Positions 51,331-60,131 of a DNA stretch of 64,000 nucleotides are shown piece after piece; position 1 is the stretch's first letter; each line of letters starts with the position of its first letter. Source of the DNA: Microbacterium cremeum (GTDB lineage Bacteria; Actinomycetota; Actinomycetes; Actinomycetales; Microbacteriaceae). Location of the stretch: positions 558,001-622,000 of the forward strand of contig NZ_CP063812.1 in assembly GCF_015277855.1 (NCBI RefSeq), given 5' to 3'. A program made the translations under genes and the position numbers. The notes beneath the pieces are model-generated. The model was not told where the DNA came from, ran no database searches, and saw only the letters and a list, made by a program, of their open reading frames with translations.

Positions 51331-52335
51331 ATGTCAAACAAGAAGCGGATGCTCGGCCTGATCGGCTTCGTCGGTGCGGGAGCCCTCGCGCTCGGCCTCT
51401 CCGGCTGCGCCGGCGGCGACGCAGGCGGTTCCGGCGACGGCGGGTCCGGCGACGAGCTCACCACGGTCGGCTTCGTTGCGGTCGGCCCCGAGGGCGGATG
51501 GCGCAATGCCAACGAGCAGGCGATCAAGGACGCCTTCACCGAGGAGGCGGGCTTCGACCTGAAGTACGCTCCCGCGGCCAGCCCCACCGACCAGAAGTCG
51601 CAGATCGACGCGTTCGCGACGTTCGTGAACGACGAGGTCGACGTCATCCTCCTCACCGCGACCGAGGCCTCGGGCTGGGAGGACTCGCTCGAGCTGGCCC
51701 AGGAGGCCGAGATCCCCGTCATCCTGCTCGACCGCGGTGTCGAGGCCAGCGACGACCTGTACGTCACCCGCATCGCCCCCGACAACGTGAACGTCGCCGG
51801 CATGGTCGGCGAGTGGGCTGTCGAGACCTTCCCGGAGGGCGCGAACTACTTCACGCTCGAGGGCGTCCCCGGCCTGTCGGTCGTCAACGAGCGCAACGAG
51901 GGCTTCGATGCAGCGATCGAGGGCAAGGACGGCTGGAACAAGATCGGCGCGCAGACCGCCAACTGGACGGCTGACGAGGGCAAGTCGGTCATCGAGACCG
52001 TGCTGAAGGAGAACCCCGACCTTCAGTTCATCTTCGCCCAGAACGACGAGATGGGCATCGGCGCGGCCGCTGCCGTCAGCGCCGCGGGTCTCGTCCCCGG
52101 CACCGACGTCAAGATCGCCACGATCGACGGCACCACGCCGGCTCTCGAGGCGCTCGCCGCCGGCGAGCTGAGCTTCGTCGCTCAGTACAACCCCTTCTTC
52201 GGCGACCTCGCCGTGCAGGCGGTCAACGACGCGCTCGCGGGCGACGACGTCGAGAAGACGATCATCGTCGAGGGTGAGACCTTCAACTCGCCCGAGGCCG
52301 CGCAGGCCGCGATCGAAGAGGGCAAGGGCTTCTGA
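51331..52335 (+). CDS. sugar-binding lipoprotein, YtfQ-like (furanose ABC importer)
   Basis: The protein has 334 residues. The lipobox is LSGC (Cys26). The mature domain follows E. coli YtfQ closely in plan: VGFVAVGPEGGWRNANEQAIKDAF, ILLTATEASGWEDSLELAQEAEIPVILLDRGV and IFAQNDEMGIGAAAAVSAAGLVPGTD. YtfQ binds galactofuranose, and the related Shewanella system takes up L-arabinose. The araDBA genes on the same transcript make L-arabinose, probably in furanose form, the likely ligand. AAGGAGGAG precedes the ATG. A strong hairpin after the gene could keep its level above that of the membrane parts. Confidence 0.92.
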   Translation: MSNKKRMLGLIGFVGAGALALGLSGCAGGDAGGSGDGGSGDELTTVGFVAVGPEGGWRNANEQAIKDAFTEEAGFDLKYAPAASPTDQKSQIDAFATFVNDEVDVILLTATEASGWEDSLELAQEAEIPVILLDRGVEASDDLYVTRIAPDNVNVAGMVGEWAVETFPEGANYFTLEGVPGLSVVNERNEGFDAAIEGKDGWNKIGAQTANWTADEGKSVIETVLKENPDLQFIFAQNDEMGIGAAAAVSAAGLVPGTDVKIATIDGTTPALEALAAGELSFVAQYNPFFGDLAVQAVNDALAGDDVEKTIIVEGETFNSPEAAQAAIEEGKGF

Positions 52336-52366
52336 CCCGACCCCGTCGACCGGACGAGAAGTGATG

Positions 52367-52402
52367 CGAGCGGGGGTTTGCCGTTCCGGCGGCCCCCGCT
52401 CG
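52367..52402 (+). terminator. hairpin after the binding-protein gene (attenuator)
   Basis: CGAGCGGGGG (52367-52376) pairs perfectly with CCCCCGCTCG (52393-52402), with a smaller GCCG/CGGC stem inside the loop. It stands between the binding-protein and ATPase genes and fits partial termination. Confidence 0.65.
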
Positions 52403-52456
52403 TACTCGTTTCCGTCCCCGTACGAGCCCGCGCAGTGACGAAGGAATCCAGCAGCC

Positions 52457-54064
52457 ATGATTGAACCGATCGCGATCGTCGAGGTCCGAAACGCGTCCAT
52501 CAGCTTTCCGGGAGTGAAGGCGCTCGACGACGTCAGCTTCCGGCTGCTTCCCGGTGAAGTCCACACCCTCATGGGGGAGAACGGCGCCGGAAAGTCCACT
52601 CTCATCAAGGCGCTCACCGGCGTCTACCAGATCGACTCCGGCGAGATCGTCGTGGCCGGACAGGTGAGGCACTTCAACAGCACCGCATCCGCTCAGGCGG
52701 CGGGAATCTCCACCGTGTACCAGGAGGTCAACCTGTGCACGAACCTCACCATCGGTGAGAACGTCATGCTCGGGCACGAGGTGCACGATTGGACGGGCGT
52801 CAACTGGCGCAAGACCTATGCCCGCGCCCGTGAAGCCCTCGCCCGGATGGGTCTCGGCGACCTCGACCCTCGCGCACCCCTGTCATCGATCTCCATCGCG
52901 CTGCAGCAGCTCGTCGCCATCAGCCGCGCGATGGTCACCAACTCCAAGGTGCTCATCCTCGATGAGCCCACCTCCAGCCTCGATGCGAACGAGGTCGAGG
53001 TGCTCTTCGACGTGATCCGCCGCCTCCGCGACCAGGGTGTTGCGATCCTCTTCGTCTCGCACTTCCTCGACCAGGTCTACGCGATCAGCGACCGCATCAC
53101 GGTCCTGCGGAACGGCAAGTTCGTCGGCGAGTACCTCAAGCGCGACCTCGACCGCACGCAACTCATCTCGAAGATGATCGGCAAGGACTTCGAGGCGCTC
53201 CGCGCCCTCGGCTCCAACCGGCAGACGCAGCAGCGCGACCGCAGCGTCACTCCGCTCTTCGCCGCCGAAGACCTCGGTCGCAAGGGAGCGATCGAGCCCA
53301 CGAACCTCGAGATCCACGCCGGCGAGGTCGTCGGGTTCGCCGGGCTCCTGGGGGCCGGCCGCACCGAGCTCGCCAGGCTCATCGCCGGGGCTGACAAGGC
53401 AGACACCGGGGCGATCCGGGTCCGTGGCAAGAAGGTCTCGCTGAACTCTCCCGTCGCAGGGCTCGCGCACGGCATCGCCTACTCCACGGAGAACCGCCGC
53501 GAAGACGGCATCGTGGGGGATCTGAGCGTCCGCGAGAACATCATGCTCGCCGTCCAGGCCCGGCGCGGCTGGCTCCGCCGTGTCCCCGCCCGCGAGGTCG
53601 ATCAGTTGGTGAAGACGTACATGGCGCGGTTCAGCGTCCGCCCGAACGACCCCGACCGTCCCATTCGCCTGCTCTCGGGCGGCAACCAGCAGAAGGTGCT
53701 GCTCGGCCGCTGGCTGGCCACCAACCCGCACCTGCTCCTGCTGGACGAGCCGACGCGCGGTATCGACGTCGGCGCCAAGGCCGACATCCAGGAGACCGTC
53801 GCCGAACTCGCCGAAGGCGGGATGGGCGTGGTGTTCATCTCCTCCGAGCTGGAAGAGGTGGTTCGACTCTCCGAGCGGATCGTCATCCTCAAGGACCACG
53901 AGAAGGTCGGTGAAGTCGTCAACGGGCCCGAAGTCACCGCCGAGAGCATCGTCTCGGTCATCGCCACAGAGTCCGGCAATGTGGCGGAGAAGACCGTCGA
54001 TGCGCTTGCCGACGAGGTGGTCGCCGGTGAATCCGCCGCCAACCATGAAGGGAGCGCGTCATGA
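52457..54064 (+). CDS. sugar ABC transporter ATP-binding protein, two-domain (YtfR/RbsA type)
   Basis: The protein has 535 residues and two nucleotide-binding domains. The first has Walker A GENGAGKST and Walker B LILDEPTSSLD. The second has the degenerate Walker A GLLGAGRTE usual in this CUT2 family, with signature LSGGNQQKV and Walker B LLLDEPTRGID. It powers the furanose importer. The tail overlaps the first permease start by four bases. The first-domain signature (SSISIALQQL) is also degenerate, as in RbsA relatives. Confidence 0.93.
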   Translation: MIEPIAIVEVRNASISFPGVKALDDVSFRLLPGEVHTLMGENGAGKSTLIKALTGVYQIDSGEIVVAGQVRHFNSTASAQAAGISTVYQEVNLCTNLTIGENVMLGHEVHDWTGVNWRKTYARAREALARMGLGDLDPRAPLSSISIALQQLVAISRAMVTNSKVLILDEPTSSLDANEVEVLFDVIRRLRDQGVAILFVSHFLDQVYAISDRITVLRNGKFVGEYLKRDLDRTQLISKMIGKDFEALRALGSNRQTQQRDRSVTPLFAAEDLGRKGAIEPTNLEIHAGEVVGFAGLLGAGRTELARLIAGADKADTGAIRVRGKKVSLNSPVAGLAHGIAYSTENRREDGIVGDLSVRENIMLAVQARRGWLRRVPAREVDQLVKTYMARFSVRPNDPDRPIRLLSGGNQQKVLLGRWLATNPHLLLLDEPTRGIDVGAKADIQETVAELAEGGMGVVFISSELEEVVRLSERIVILKDHEKVGEVVNGPEVTAESIVSVIATESGNVAEKTVDALADEVVAGESAANHEGSAS

Positions 54065-55143
54065 ATCGCGTGAAGACCGCGCTGCGCACGCCCTGGTTCT
54101 GGGGCATCGTCGGCATCGCGCTGCTGCTGCTGATCAACTCGATCAAGAACCCGGCGTACCTCGCGCTCAGCATCAACCCGACGACGGGAATGCTCACGGG
54201 CAACGTGCTCGACATCCTGCGCGTGTCGGCGCCGATCATCATGATCGCGCTCGGCATGACGTTCGTCATCGCCACGGGCGGGATCGACCTCTCCGTCGGT
54301 TCGATGATGGCGGTCGGCGGGGCGGTCGCCATGGAGACGCTTCGCAGCCTGGACGGATCGTCACCCATCGGCGCGATGTTCGCGGCGATCGGCCTGGCGG
54401 TCGTGCTCGCGATGGTCCTCGGCGCGATCAACGGCTTCTTGGTGTCGGTCGTCGGGCTGCAACCGTTCATCACGACGCTGATCATGATGCTCGCCGCCCG
54501 CGGGATCGCCCGCGTCGTGACCGGCGGGCAGAACACCAACGCCACGAACGAGCCCTTCCGCCTTCTCGCGAACGGACAGATCTTCGGCATCCCGACCAGC
54601 TTCGTGCTCGCCATCGCGATCGTCCTGCTCATTGCGCTCGCGATGCGCCGCACGGCGCTCGGTCTCATGATCGAGTCCATCGGGATCAACCCGCACGCGA
54701 GCCGGCTCGCCGGTATCCGGCCCCGGCCCATCCTGTTCGGCGTCTATGTCCTCTCCGCTGCACTCGCCGCGGTCGGCGGCCTGTTCAGCGTCTCGGAAGT
54801 GATGACGGTGAGCGTAGGCGGCACGGGCAACCTGATGGAGCTCGATGCGATCCTCGCCGTCGTCATCGGCGGCACCTCGCTCGCCGGTGGCAAGTTCTCC
54901 ATCGTGGGATCCACCGTCGGGGCGCTCCTCATCGCGACCCTGAACAAGACCGTGCTCTTCCTCGGCATCCCTGCCGCCGCGACGCCGGCCTTCAAGGCCG
55001 TCGTCATCATCGTCCTCGTGCTGCTGCAGTCGGAGCGCGTGCGCTCGTGGGCCTTCGGCGGCTCGTCACGCAGATCCAGCGGGCCGACTCGACCCGCAGC
55101 GGAACAGGGCACGCCGCCCGTCTCGAAGGAGGTCGTCGCATGA
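54061..55143 (+). CDS. sugar ABC transporter permease, YtfT-like (CUT2)
   Basis: The protein has 360 residues with about nine to ten helices. The CUT2 permease motifs are clear: GMTFVIATGGIDLSVGSMMAVGG, GLQPFITTLIMMLAARGIARV, and AVVIGGTSLAGGKFSIVGSTVGALLI. It forms half of the membrane channel of the furanose importer. It overlaps both neighbours by four bases. Confidence 0.93.
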   Translation: MNRVKTALRTPWFWGIVGIALLLLINSIKNPAYLALSINPTTGMLTGNVLDILRVSAPIIMIALGMTFVIATGGIDLSVGSMMAVGGAVAMETLRSLDGSSPIGAMFAAIGLAVVLAMVLGAINGFLVSVVGLQPFITTLIMMLAARGIARVVTGGQNTNATNEPFRLLANGQIFGIPTSFVLAIAIVLLIALAMRRTALGLMIESIGINPHASRLAGIRPRPILFGVYVLSAALAAVGGLFSVSEVMTVSVGGTGNLMELDAILAVVIGGTSLAGGKFSIVGSTVGALLIATLNKTVLFLGIPAAATPAFKAVVIIVLVLLQSERVRSWAFGGSSRRSSGPTRPAAEQGTPPVSKEVVA

Positions 55144-56210
55144 GCTCTACGCGCACGCTCGCCGAAGCAATACCCCCCGTCCCCAACCTGGCGGAGACCA
55201 AGAACACCGCGGTCGCCGGTGGTCTGGCTCGCCTCTGGGAGCGCAATCAGACGCTGATCCCGACCCTCGCCGCGCTCGTGCTGCTGTTCGGCATGCTCAT
55301 CTACGCCGAGGTGGCGTACGGCCGGGTGTTCCACGCGGGAACCATGTCGAGCCTCCTCATCAGCTTCGCACCCACGATCATCCTGGCCGTCGGAATGACG
55401 ATCGTCATCGTCTCGGGCGGAATCGACCTGTCCGTCGGTGCCGTCGTCGCCTTCAGCTCGGTCGCCGGCGTGATGCTCATGAACATCGGCATCGACGGCT
55501 GGGCATCGATGGTCCTCATGATCCTGTTCGGTGCGCTCTTCGGCGTGATCGCAGGCGTCATGGTCCAGTACTTCAGCGTGCAGCCCTTCATCGCGACGCT
55601 GGCGATGATGTTCCTGGCCCGCGGACTGGCCTCGATGCTCTCGACCACGCCCATCCAGGCGCCCGAGAACTCGCCCATCCACCTGCTGGCCACCGACTGG
55701 AAGCTCATCGACGGGCCCAAGGTCAACGACCTCACCATCACCCCCGGCCTGATCATCGCCGTGCTGGTGGTGCTGGGCGGGATGTTCTACATGCACCGCA
55801 GCCGCAGCGGGCGCACGGTCTACGCCATCGGCGGCAACGAGTCGTCGGCGGGTCTGATGGGCTTGCCGGTCGCGCGGACGCGGGTGGGGATCTACATCAT
55901 CTCGGGCGCGCTGGCCGGCCTCGCGGCGGTGGTCTACACCGCTGAAGTCGGCGGCAAGGCGCAGAACGTCACCGGCATCGGCTGGGAGCTCGACGCGATC
56001 GCGGCCGTCGTCATCGGCGGAACACTGCTCACGGGCGGCTACGGCTACATCCTCGGCTCCGTCGTCGGCGTGTTCGTGATCGCCGCCATGCGTCTCATCA
56101 TCACGAAGGACGGCACGATCAACCCCGAATACCTCACGATCATCACGGGCGGCGTTCTGCTCGTGTTCGTGCTGCTGCAGCGCGTTCTCACGCGGCGGAG
56201 GGCAAGCTGA
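55140..56210 (+). CDS. sugar ABC transporter permease, YjfF-like (CUT2)
   Basis: The protein has 356 residues. It shows GMTIVIVSGGIDLSVGAVVAF, SVQPFIATLAMMFLARGLASML, GNESSAGLMGLPVARTRVGIY and AVVIGGTLLTGGYGYILGSVVGV, matching the second permease of YtfQRT-YjfF systems. The N-terminal 40 residues are cytoplasmic. Its stop shares one base with the araD start, so transport and catabolism are on one message. Confidence 0.93.
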   Translation: MSSTRTLAEAIPPVPNLAETKNTAVAGGLARLWERNQTLIPTLAALVLLFGMLIYAEVAYGRVFHAGTMSSLLISFAPTIILAVGMTIVIVSGGIDLSVGAVVAFSSVAGVMLMNIGIDGWASMVLMILFGALFGVIAGVMVQYFSVQPFIATLAMMFLARGLASMLSTTPIQAPENSPIHLLATDWKLIDGPKVNDLTITPGLIIAVLVVLGGMFYMHRSRSGRTVYAIGGNESSAGLMGLPVARTRVGIYIISGALAGLAAVVYTAEVGGKAQNVTGIGWELDAIAAVVIGGTLLTGGYGYILGSVVGVFVIAAMRLIITKDGTINPEYLTIITGGVLLVFVLLQRVLTRRRAS

Positions 56211-56917
56211 TGGCAGCTCTCACACCCGAGGTCCAGGCATCCGTCGACGCCGTCCGCGAGGACGTCGCGAAGCTCCACGGCGAGCTCGTCCGGTACGGGC
56301 TCGTCGTCTGGACCGGCGGCAACGTCTCGGGCCGCGTGCCCGGCGCCGACCTGTTCGTCATCAAGCCCTCGGGCGTCTCGTACGACGACCTCGCGCCCGA
56401 GAACATGATCCTGTGCGACCTCGACGGCAACGTCATCCCCGGCACGCCCGGCAGCGACCGGTCGCCGTCGAGCGACACCGCGGCGCACGCGTACGTGTAT
56501 CGGAACATGCCCGACGTCGGGGGAGTCGTGCACACGCACTCCACCTACGCGGTGGCGTGGGCGGCGCGCGGCGAGGAGATCCCGTGCGTCATCACGGCGA
56601 TGGCCGACGAGTTCGGCGGACCCATCCCGATCGGACCGTTCGCGATCATCGGCGACGACTCGATCGGCCGCGGCATCGTCGAGACGCTCTCGGGCCACCG
56701 CTCCCGTGCCGTGCTGATGCAGAATCACGGCCCCTTCACGATCGGCACCTCGGCCAAGGACGCGGTCAAGGCCGCGGTCATGGTGGAGGACGTGGCCCGC
56801 ACCGTGCACCTCGCCCGTGAGGCGGGTCCGCTGATCCCCATCCCGCAGGACGCGATCGACCGCCTGTACGACCGGTACCAGAACGTCTACGGGCAGACCG
56901 GGGACGAGAGGCGATGA
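56210..56917 (+). CDS. araD: L-ribulose-5-phosphate 4-epimerase
   Basis: The protein has 235 residues, the usual length for AraD. The class II aldolase/epimerase fold supplies zinc ligands His108 and His110 (VVHTHSTYA) and His173 (MQNHGPF). TGGNVSGR and [10 protein letters not shown] bind the phosphate and substrate. The enzyme converts L-ribulose 5-phosphate to D-xylulose 5-phosphate, the last step before the pentose phosphate pathway. The ATG shares its first base with the preceding stop codon, and the gene overlaps araB by four bases. Confidence 0.94.
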   Translation: MAALTPEVQASVDAVREDVAKLHGELVRYGLVVWTGGNVSGRVPGADLFVIKPSGVSYDDLAPENMILCDLDGNVIPGTPGSDRSPSSDTAAHAYVYRNMPDVGGVVHTHSTYAVAWAARGEEIPCVITAMADEFGGPIPIGPFAIIGDDSIGRGIVETLSGHRSRAVLMQNHGPFTIGTSAKDAVKAAVMVEDVARTVHLAREAGPLIPIPQDAIDRLYDRYQNVYGQTGDERR

Positions 56918-58521
56918 CCGGGATGCAGCAGGCCGACGTCGCGGCGGCGATCCAGGACGGACGCGCGGTGCTCGGGATCGAGCTCGGCTCCACCCGCATC
57001 AAGGCGTGCCTGGTGCTCGCCGACGACCCGTCGACCGTGCTCGCCGTCGGCAGCCACGCGTGGGAGAACCGCTTCGTCGAGCGCCTGTGGACGTACACGC
57101 TCGAGGACGTGTGGACCGGCCTGCAGGCCGCGTACGCCGACCTCGTCGCCGACGTGCGGCGGACCCACGGCGTCGGACTCGACAGGCTCGGCGCGATCGG
57201 CGTGTCGGCGATGATGCACGGCTACCTCGCGTTCGACGAGAGCGGCGAACTGCTCACGGCGTTCCGCACGTGGCGCAACACCAACACCGACCGGGCTGCG
57301 GCGGTGCTGTCGGAGCTGTTCGGGGCCAACATTCCGCTGCGCTGGTCGGTCGCGCATCTCTACCAGGCGGTGCTCGACGAGGAGCCCCACATCCCCGACG
57401 TGCGCTTCCTCACGACGCTCGCCGGCTACGTCCACTTCAGGCTCACCGGGCGCAAGGTGCTCGGCATCGGCGACGCGTCGGGCATGTTCCCGATCGACCC
57501 GGCCACCCGCGACTACGACCTCGGCATGATCGAGAAGTTCGACCGGCTCGTGGCGGATCGCGCGTACGGGCTGCACGTCTCGGACCTGCTCCCCGAGGTG
57601 CTCGTCGCGGGGCAGCCTGCCGGCGAGCTCACCGCCGAGGGCGCCGCGCTGCTCGACCCCAGCGGTGCGCTGCAGCCGGGCGCGGTGTTCTGCCCGCCCG
57701 AGGGCGACGCCGGCACCGGCATGGTGGCGACCTGCTCGGTCGCCCCGCGCACCGGCAACGTGAGCGCGGGCACGAGCATCTTCGCGATGGTCGTGCTCGA
57801 GCGGCCGCTCCAGCGCGTGCACCACGAGCTCGATGTGGTGGCGACGCCGGCGGGCGACCTGGTGGCGATGGTCCACTGCAACAACGGGGCGAGCGAGCTG
57901 GCCGCGTGGGTCGGCCTGTTCGAGCGGTTCGCCGGGGTGACCGGCGGCGAGCTCGACGCCGACGAGGTGTTCGAGGCCCTCTTCCGCGAGGCGCTGGACG
58001 GCGACCCGGATGCCGGGGGCCTGCTGGCCTACAACCACCTGGCCGGCGAGCCCATCGCCGGCCTCACCGAGGGCCGGCCGCTGTTCGTGCGCACGCCCGA
58101 CAGCCGCTTCACCCTCGCGAACTTCATGCGGGCGCAGCTGTACGGCGTGTTCGGCACGCTCGCCCTCGGGATGCGCGTGCTCGAGACGGAGGGTGTCGCG
58201 CTCGATCGGATGTTCGCGCACGGCGGCATCTTCCGCACCGCGGGAGTCGCGCAGCGGTTCCTCGCCGGTGCGATCGGTGCGCCGGTCGCCGTCGGCGAGA
58301 CCGCTTCGGAAGGCGGTGCCTGGGGCATCGCGGTGCTCGCGGCGTACCTGTCGGCCGCGGGCGAGGCAGACCTCGACGCGTACCTGCGCGAGCGCGTGTT
58401 CGGCGGCGCCGACTTCGCGATCGTCGAGCCCGACCCCGAGGACGTGCCCGGGTTCGCCGCCTACCTCTCGCGGTACCGCGCGGGGCTCGCCGTCGAGGCC
58501 GCGGCCGTCCGCGCCCTCTAG
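56914..58521 (+). CDS. araB: L-ribulokinase (FGGY-family)
   Basis: The protein has 535 residues. FGGY-kinase features include the phosphate-binding [15 protein letters not shown] near the start, [41 protein letters not shown] and, in the second domain, [38 protein letters not shown]. Its place between araD and araA identifies the substrate as L-ribulose; by sequence alone another pentulokinase would be possible. It phosphorylates L-ribulose with ATP. The chain is slightly shorter than E. coli AraB and of the actinobacterial type. Confidence 0.88.
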   Translation: MTGMQQADVAAAIQDGRAVLGIELGSTRIKACLVLADDPSTVLAVGSHAWENRFVERLWTYTLEDVWTGLQAAYADLVADVRRTHGVGLDRLGAIGVSAMMHGYLAFDESGELLTAFRTWRNTNTDRAAAVLSELFGANIPLRWSVAHLYQAVLDEEPHIPDVRFLTTLAGYVHFRLTGRKVLGIGDASGMFPIDPATRDYDLGMIEKFDRLVADRAYGLHVSDLLPEVLVAGQPAGELTAEGAALLDPSGALQPGAVFCPPEGDAGTGMVATCSVAPRTGNVSAGTSIFAMVVLERPLQRVHHELDVVATPAGDLVAMVHCNNGASELAAWVGLFERFAGVTGGELDADEVFEALFREALDGDPDAGGLLAYNHLAGEPIAGLTEGRPLFVRTPDSRFTLANFMRAQLYGVFGTLALGMRVLETEGVALDRMFAHGGIFRTAGVAQRFLAGAIGAPVAVGETASEGGAWGIAVLAAYLSAAGEADLDAYLRERVFGGADFAIVEPDPEDVPGFAAYLSRYRAGLAVEAAAVRAL

Positions 58522-58583
58522 ACCGTTACGACTCGTCGCTGGCCTCCTGGCTCAACGACCGGAATCACCGAAGGACACACCGC

Positions 58584-60095
58584 ATGACCCGTCAGCCTCT
58601 CGCCACCTCCCTCGACTCGTACGAGGTGTGGTTCGTCACCGGCAGCCAGAACCTCTATGGCGAGGAGACGCTGCGCCAGGTGGCGCAGCAGTCGCAGGCC
58701 GTCGTCGACGGGCTGTCGGGGCTTCCGGTGAAGGTCGTATGGAAGCCGGTTCTGAAGGACAGCGACTCGATCCGCCGCCTCGCGCTCGAGGTGAACGCCC
58801 GGGACGACGTCATCGGCGTGATGGCGTGGATGCACACGTTCAGCCCCGCGAAGATGTGGATCGCGGGCCTCGACGCGCTGCAGAAGCCGCTGCTGCACCT
58901 GCACACCCAGGCCAACGTCGAGCTGCCGTGGGCCGACATCGACTTCGACTTCATGAACCTCAACCAGGCCGCGCACGGCGACCGCGAGTTCGGGTACATC
59001 CAGACGCGCCTGGGCGTCGCGCGCAAGACCGTGGTCGGCCATGTGTCGAACCCGGCCGTGCGGCAGCAGGTCGAGGACTGGCAGCGCGCCGCCGCGGGCT
59101 GGACGGCCGCCCGCACCCTCAAGCTCGCGCGGTTCGGCGACAACATGCGCTACGTCGCGGTCACCGAGGGCGACAAGACCGAGGCGGAGCTGCGGTTCGG
59201 CGTGCAGGTGAACACGTGGGGTGTGAACGAGCTCGCCGAGGCGGTGGATGCCGCGACCGACGCCGACATCGACGCCCTGGTCGAGGAGTACCTGGAGTCG
59301 TACGACGTCGCCTCCGAGCTCCTCCCCGACGGCGAGCGTCACCAGTCGCTCCGCGACGGCGCGGCGATCGAGCTCGGCCTGCGGTCGTTCCTCGAGGAGG
59401 GCGGATTCGGGGCGTTCACGACCTCGTTCGAAGACCTCGGCGCGCTGAAGCAGCTCCCGGGCCTGGCGGTGCAGCGGCTCATGGCCGAGGGGTACGGGTT
59501 CGGCGCCGAGGGCGACTGGAAGACCGCGATCCTGGTGCGCGTCGCGAACGTGATGGGCGCGGGACTGCCCGGCGGCGCGAGCCTCATGGAGGACTACACG
59601 TACGACCTGGTCGCCGGCGACGAGAAGATCCTCGGTGCGCACATGCTCGAGGTGTCGCCGTCGCTGACCACCGCGAAGCCGCGCCTCGAGATCCACCCCC
59701 TCGGCATCGGCGGCAAGGACGACCCGGTGCGGCTGGTCTTCACCGCCGACCCCGGTCCCGCGCTCGTGGTCGCGATGAGCGACATGCGCGACCGGTTCCG
59801 CCTGGTCGCCAACGTCGTCGAGAACGTCGACGCCCCTGACCTGCCGAAGCTTCCCGTGGGCCGCGCGGTGTGGAAGCCGCAGCCCGACTTCGCCACCTCC
59901 GCCGCGTGCTGGCTGACCGCGGGCGCCGCGCACCACACCGTCATGACGACCGCCGTCGGCCTCGAGGTCTTCCGCGACTTCGCCGAGATCGCCGGCACCG
60001 AGCTCGCCGTCATCGACGACGACACCACCGTCCACGCGTTCCAGCGCGAGCTGCGGTGGAACCAGGCGTACTACCGGCTCGCTCAGGGACTCTGA
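58584..60095 (+). CDS. araA: L-arabinose isomerase
   Basis: The protein has 503 residues, close to the 500 of E. coli AraA. Landmarks are [65 protein letters not shown], and the C-terminal [11 protein letters not shown]. Active-site glutamates lie in EDLG and [15 protein letters not shown], with histidines further on. It turns L-arabinose into L-ribulose using manganese in the cytoplasm. AAGGA lies before the ATG; 62 bases separate it from araB with no terminator seen. Confidence 0.96.
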   Translation: MTRQPLATSLDSYEVWFVTGSQNLYGEETLRQVAQQSQAVVDGLSGLPVKVVWKPVLKDSDSIRRLALEVNARDDVIGVMAWMHTFSPAKMWIAGLDALQKPLLHLHTQANVELPWADIDFDFMNLNQAAHGDREFGYIQTRLGVARKTVVGHVSNPAVRQQVEDWQRAAAGWTAARTLKLARFGDNMRYVAVTEGDKTEAELRFGVQVNTWGVNELAEAVDAATDADIDALVEEYLESYDVASELLPDGERHQSLRDGAAIELGLRSFLEEGGFGAFTTSFEDLGALKQLPGLAVQRLMAEGYGFGAEGDWKTAILVRVANVMGAGLPGGASLMEDYTYDLVAGDEKILGAHMLEVSPSLTTAKPRLEIHPLGIGGKDDPVRLVFTADPGPALVVAMSDMRDRFRLVANVVENVDAPDLPKLPVGRAVWKPQPDFATSAACWLTAGAAHHTVMTTAVGLEVFRDFAEIAGTELAVIDDDTTVHAFQRELRWNQAYYRLAQGL

Positions 60096-60131
60096 GCGCG
60101 CGACCCGACCCGACCCGAGGAGCTCTCACCG

